Shown here in pieces: positions 61,001 to 64,000 of a stretch of 64,000 nt of DNA. A model generated the notes under the pieces. That model did not search any database and was not told where the DNA came from. It saw only the letters and a list, made by a program, of their open reading frames with translations. Made by a program: the position numbers and the translations under genes. The stretch spans positions 49,602,909 through 49,666,908 of the forward strand of contig CM034547.1 of assembly GCA_020055645.1 (NCBI GenBank), written 5' to 3'. Each line of letters starts with the position of its first letter. Within the stretch, counting starts at the first letter, position 1. Source of the stretch: Tomocerus qinae (taxonomy: Eukaryota; Arthropoda; Collembola; Entomobryomorpha; Tomoceridae).

Positions 61001-64000
61001 ACTGGTATTTAAATATAGTATTATTGGTAGTATTTGTGTGTGTAGGAATCAAGTACTTGCCATTTGACTTTGACTCTTTTTTCCTTTGGCGATCGGCAAT
61101 CCATTCATCTCATTCATTTCATTTCCATCCGTTGCGGAGCAGCCAGGCAGAACCGGAACCGATACCGTCAGCTACATAAAAGTGTATGCATCATCCTGTT
61201 ACCTACGAACTAAACTATACACAGTGTTATAGAAAGAACTGTATTTTCTAATGGTAGGATATAGAAAAATAGGGAACCCTTTATGGCCTTACGCCACAGA
61301 TTACGTACCCTTACAAGATATCTATAAAATCTAAAAGTATACCCCTACGCATGTAAGGGATAGAAACACGGAATTAAATGCTGGGTTACAATAGCTGAAT
61401 ACGTATCGTAAAATATCGATAAGTATAGCTAGTTACTTAACTGGTGGGGAGTGATGTTGGTAGGATGTTGCATATGTAGGTGTATGGTGAGTGGATGTTG
61501 TTAGTAGTGAGTGCTGTATGTTATCTATCAATTCCCTGCATCACTTTTCCCTTTTATTGCCTCTTGCTTTGGTTTCAGTATCATGTATCACTTTGGTCCA
61601 GAGCAAATCAGAGCTGAGCTGATCGAAAAACAATCTTTTCATTCACAACAGATCAGATATCTTTTTTTCGTTACACAGGAAAGACTAAACAATGTAAGAG
61701 TCCAATGTTCTCAATCACATGATACAGAATTACCTGGAGACACAATATCTACAACTCCAAGTCAATAGTAAATAGTAGATGGGCAAATACCATCAGCTAC
61801 ATATACATTCTCTGTAACAGAAAATGAAAATAGTTTATATCTTGGAAATACAGCTACAGTTTCCAGGTAGAAAATATCGGAATTGCTTAGGTAGATTATT
61901 ATTTGGAAGAAAGCTCCTTGCTAGAGTGCACAAGAAGAATAAGAACTGTCTCTCTACCTACATAGTGATTCTTCTGAGTGTCTATTTTTGTTGTGATAGA
62001 ATTTCAGTTAGCAGTATCCGTAAAGATATAAGTGTATCTGTCTGTGTACGAAGATAGGAGATATTTTGCATGGTGTCACGAGCCTGGGGACTATAAATTT
62101 CCAAGGAATTGAAATGCACATTGCATTGTAGAGTAGCATAGTAGTGGAGGGTGAGATGAGCTGGAATTGGCTTGACTTGACTCCACTCCTTGGTGCCCAT
62201 TGCCCAACACAATAGATAGAGTCGAATAAAATAGAATAGAATCTGAGATGTAAAAGTAGAGATGAGAGTAAAGAAGATAAAGGAAGAGAATCCTAGAAAA
62301 GAATGGGGAGTTGGATAGGAAGGAAGTTGTAGCAAGAATAAGAATAAGTGAAAGAATAAAAAGAAACACATATCTCCTACACATACTATACATACATGTA
62401 CTTATCTACCTACAGACATTGTGGAGCACCAACTACAACCAAGCGTCGACCCATCCTGAACACAACTAACAGATATATTACTCCTACTATATATACCTAT
62501 ACTATAAAACCTATTCTTACTACTATTTATGTATTTGTAGTAGTGACTTTACACTTAGAGGAAGTGTAGAGACAGTGCTATGTTACAGCTAACAATATCT
62601 TATAATATACATAGACACTTAATGCTTCGTCTCTATGTGTAATATCTTCGAAATTCACAAATGTAAGTAATACGAAGACACCAATAAGCAAAAGAAGTGG
62701 GAAAGGATCATGTATCTTTGTCGCTGTCGAAGTGGAAAAGACCGTTTCAGATATACACACTTCATACACAAATACCATAGCGCGCAAGGATGATCTTGAG
62801 ACGAATAGCAATACACCAGTCTAAACTCCACTGTAGTACTATGTAAGTACATCCTACAAGTACCCTAACACTACTAGATGACTACAGCAGCCTCCCTACG
62901 TGTACTCAGATCGCTTTAGTCGTAGGGAATTGCAACTCATTCATTCATATCACTATCTGCGTATCTGCTCTGGATAACAATAAGCAAATCATCTAAGTCT
63001 CCACTTCAAATACAACTCCTTTAGACTTATACTTTCCTTCACTATTGCATATCCATTTCCAAAAACCTAAAAACGTAGAACCATCCATACACTACCGGAG
63101 TAAAGTCGTCTTGTTTTAAAAAGCATTGAAAATCGTCGACAAAAGCATCATATAGGTATATGCAATTTATTGGCCAAAGAATTGTTAAGAATTAAGTGCT
63201 TTCAAGAAGCATAAACTGAGGTCATGGTCATGACATGCCACGTTTACACTCATTGACTGCTTTATAATTTGATTCTCAAAAATTTTTATGTCGTGGACTA
63301 AGTCATATTCAATTTAAAATCAATGATACTTATCTACTAAAAAATCATCTTAATTTTCTAGTAAATATGTATGCCACTACCAGACGCACATATAGTTAGT
63401 ACGCAAGCGTTGGGAATTTATGTAATTTTATCTTGTGTAGAATCACCGCACCAGTCTGGTGCGGTGATTAAAAATATAAAATTAAAATATCACGTGCTTA
63501 ATGTAGTGTATTAATATTATGTATTGAATAGCCAGACATAATATGAACATCTATCTAATATCTATTTCTAATATAGTCAAATAGTTAATCATTTGGATTT
63601 TCAACTTGTCCTTTTGAGTGCGTCGTCGTATTTCATACGTTTTGAAATAATTTTCGTAATATATGGTAAAACAATCGGATCAGATGTAAATGTTCTAGAA
63701 TAACACACGTGATTTCTGGTCAATATGGATAGAGGTTTTGGATACCCCAGTGGGTTCTGCTTTGATTTATTTAAATGAAAAACAAGAGATGGAATTATTT
63801 TTATGAATACTTTGCTAAAGTGAGAAGCAGTAAAGAGAAATGACGTCTCCTTGTACTACGACTCTATTCAGCAGTGAGTGTGGAAATGATAGGAATCAAT
63901 TTAAATGTTGATATGCCACTTTATTGAAAACACATCACTTGAAATATAGCTGAAGAATGTTCAACAGTGAGATTCTATCATATAAATAAGAAAAGAATGT
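58097..64000. other. Gene-poor region to the window end; no gene recognised
   Basis: Only short ORFs with no family signature. Apart from the palindrome at 63441 I see no ordered structure. Could be intergenic or intronic. Confidence 0.35.
63441..63469. repeat. 29-bp GC-rich perfect palindrome
   Basis: AATCACCGCACCAG, a single central T, then CTGGTGCGGTGATT. The 14-bp arms match exactly, and the core is much richer in GC than the surrounding desert. Confidence 0.9.

Overview
The window looks like AT-rich nuclear DNA from an animal, most likely an arthropod. The genes have short GT-AG introns (about 80-300 bp, one of about 770 bp). One gene is a homologue of the Lines developmental regulator, and a DIRS-type tyrosine-recombinase retrotransposon and many small inverted-repeat elements are present. 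Nothing in the sequence fixes the species. There is no sign of a bacterial, organellar or viral genome.

Three genes can be reconstructed with confidence, all on the minus strand in the first 12 kb. (1) 132-1634 is a seven-exon gene for a methylenetetrahydrofolate dehydrogenase/cyclohydrolase of 297 residues, with the NADP-type residues of cytosolic MTHFD1 but no formyl-THF synthetase domain before a stop near the window edge. (2) 6902-9250 is a single-exon gene for a 782-residue Lines/LINS homologue. (3) 9437-11684 is a five-exon gene for a 328-residue stand-alone methyltransferase related to the C-terminal (mercaptohistidine methyltransferase) part of the ovothiol enzyme OvoA, apparently with an N-terminal membrane anchor. 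Genes 3 and 2 are head-to-tail, 186 bp apart.

From 14.3 to 16.3 kb there is a cluster of five inverted-repeat (foldback or MITE-like) elements. One has a perfect 8-bp target-site duplication, and an older relative lies about 0.8 kb away. A DIRS-like retrotransposon on the minus strand fills about 20.3-23.5 kb. It has inverted ends, an internal region complementary to an end, an intact-looking tyrosine recombinase, and an ORF with RNase H and the DIRS methylase-like domain, but the gag and the reverse-transcriptase palm have been deleted. Two diverged tandem duplications (23.6-24.2 and 25.0-25.7 kb) and another foldback element (26.07-26.30 kb) follow.

From about 26.3 kb to the end (nearly 38 kb) I recognise no gene. 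Exceptions to the emptiness are a diverged duplication near 48.5-49.0 kb, a 739-bp element with perfect 33-bp inverted repeats at 57.35-58.09 kb, and a GC-rich 29-bp palindrome at 63.44 kb. The ORFs there are short and look like chance ORFs. This stretch could be intergenic or a very long intron with regulatory DNA.
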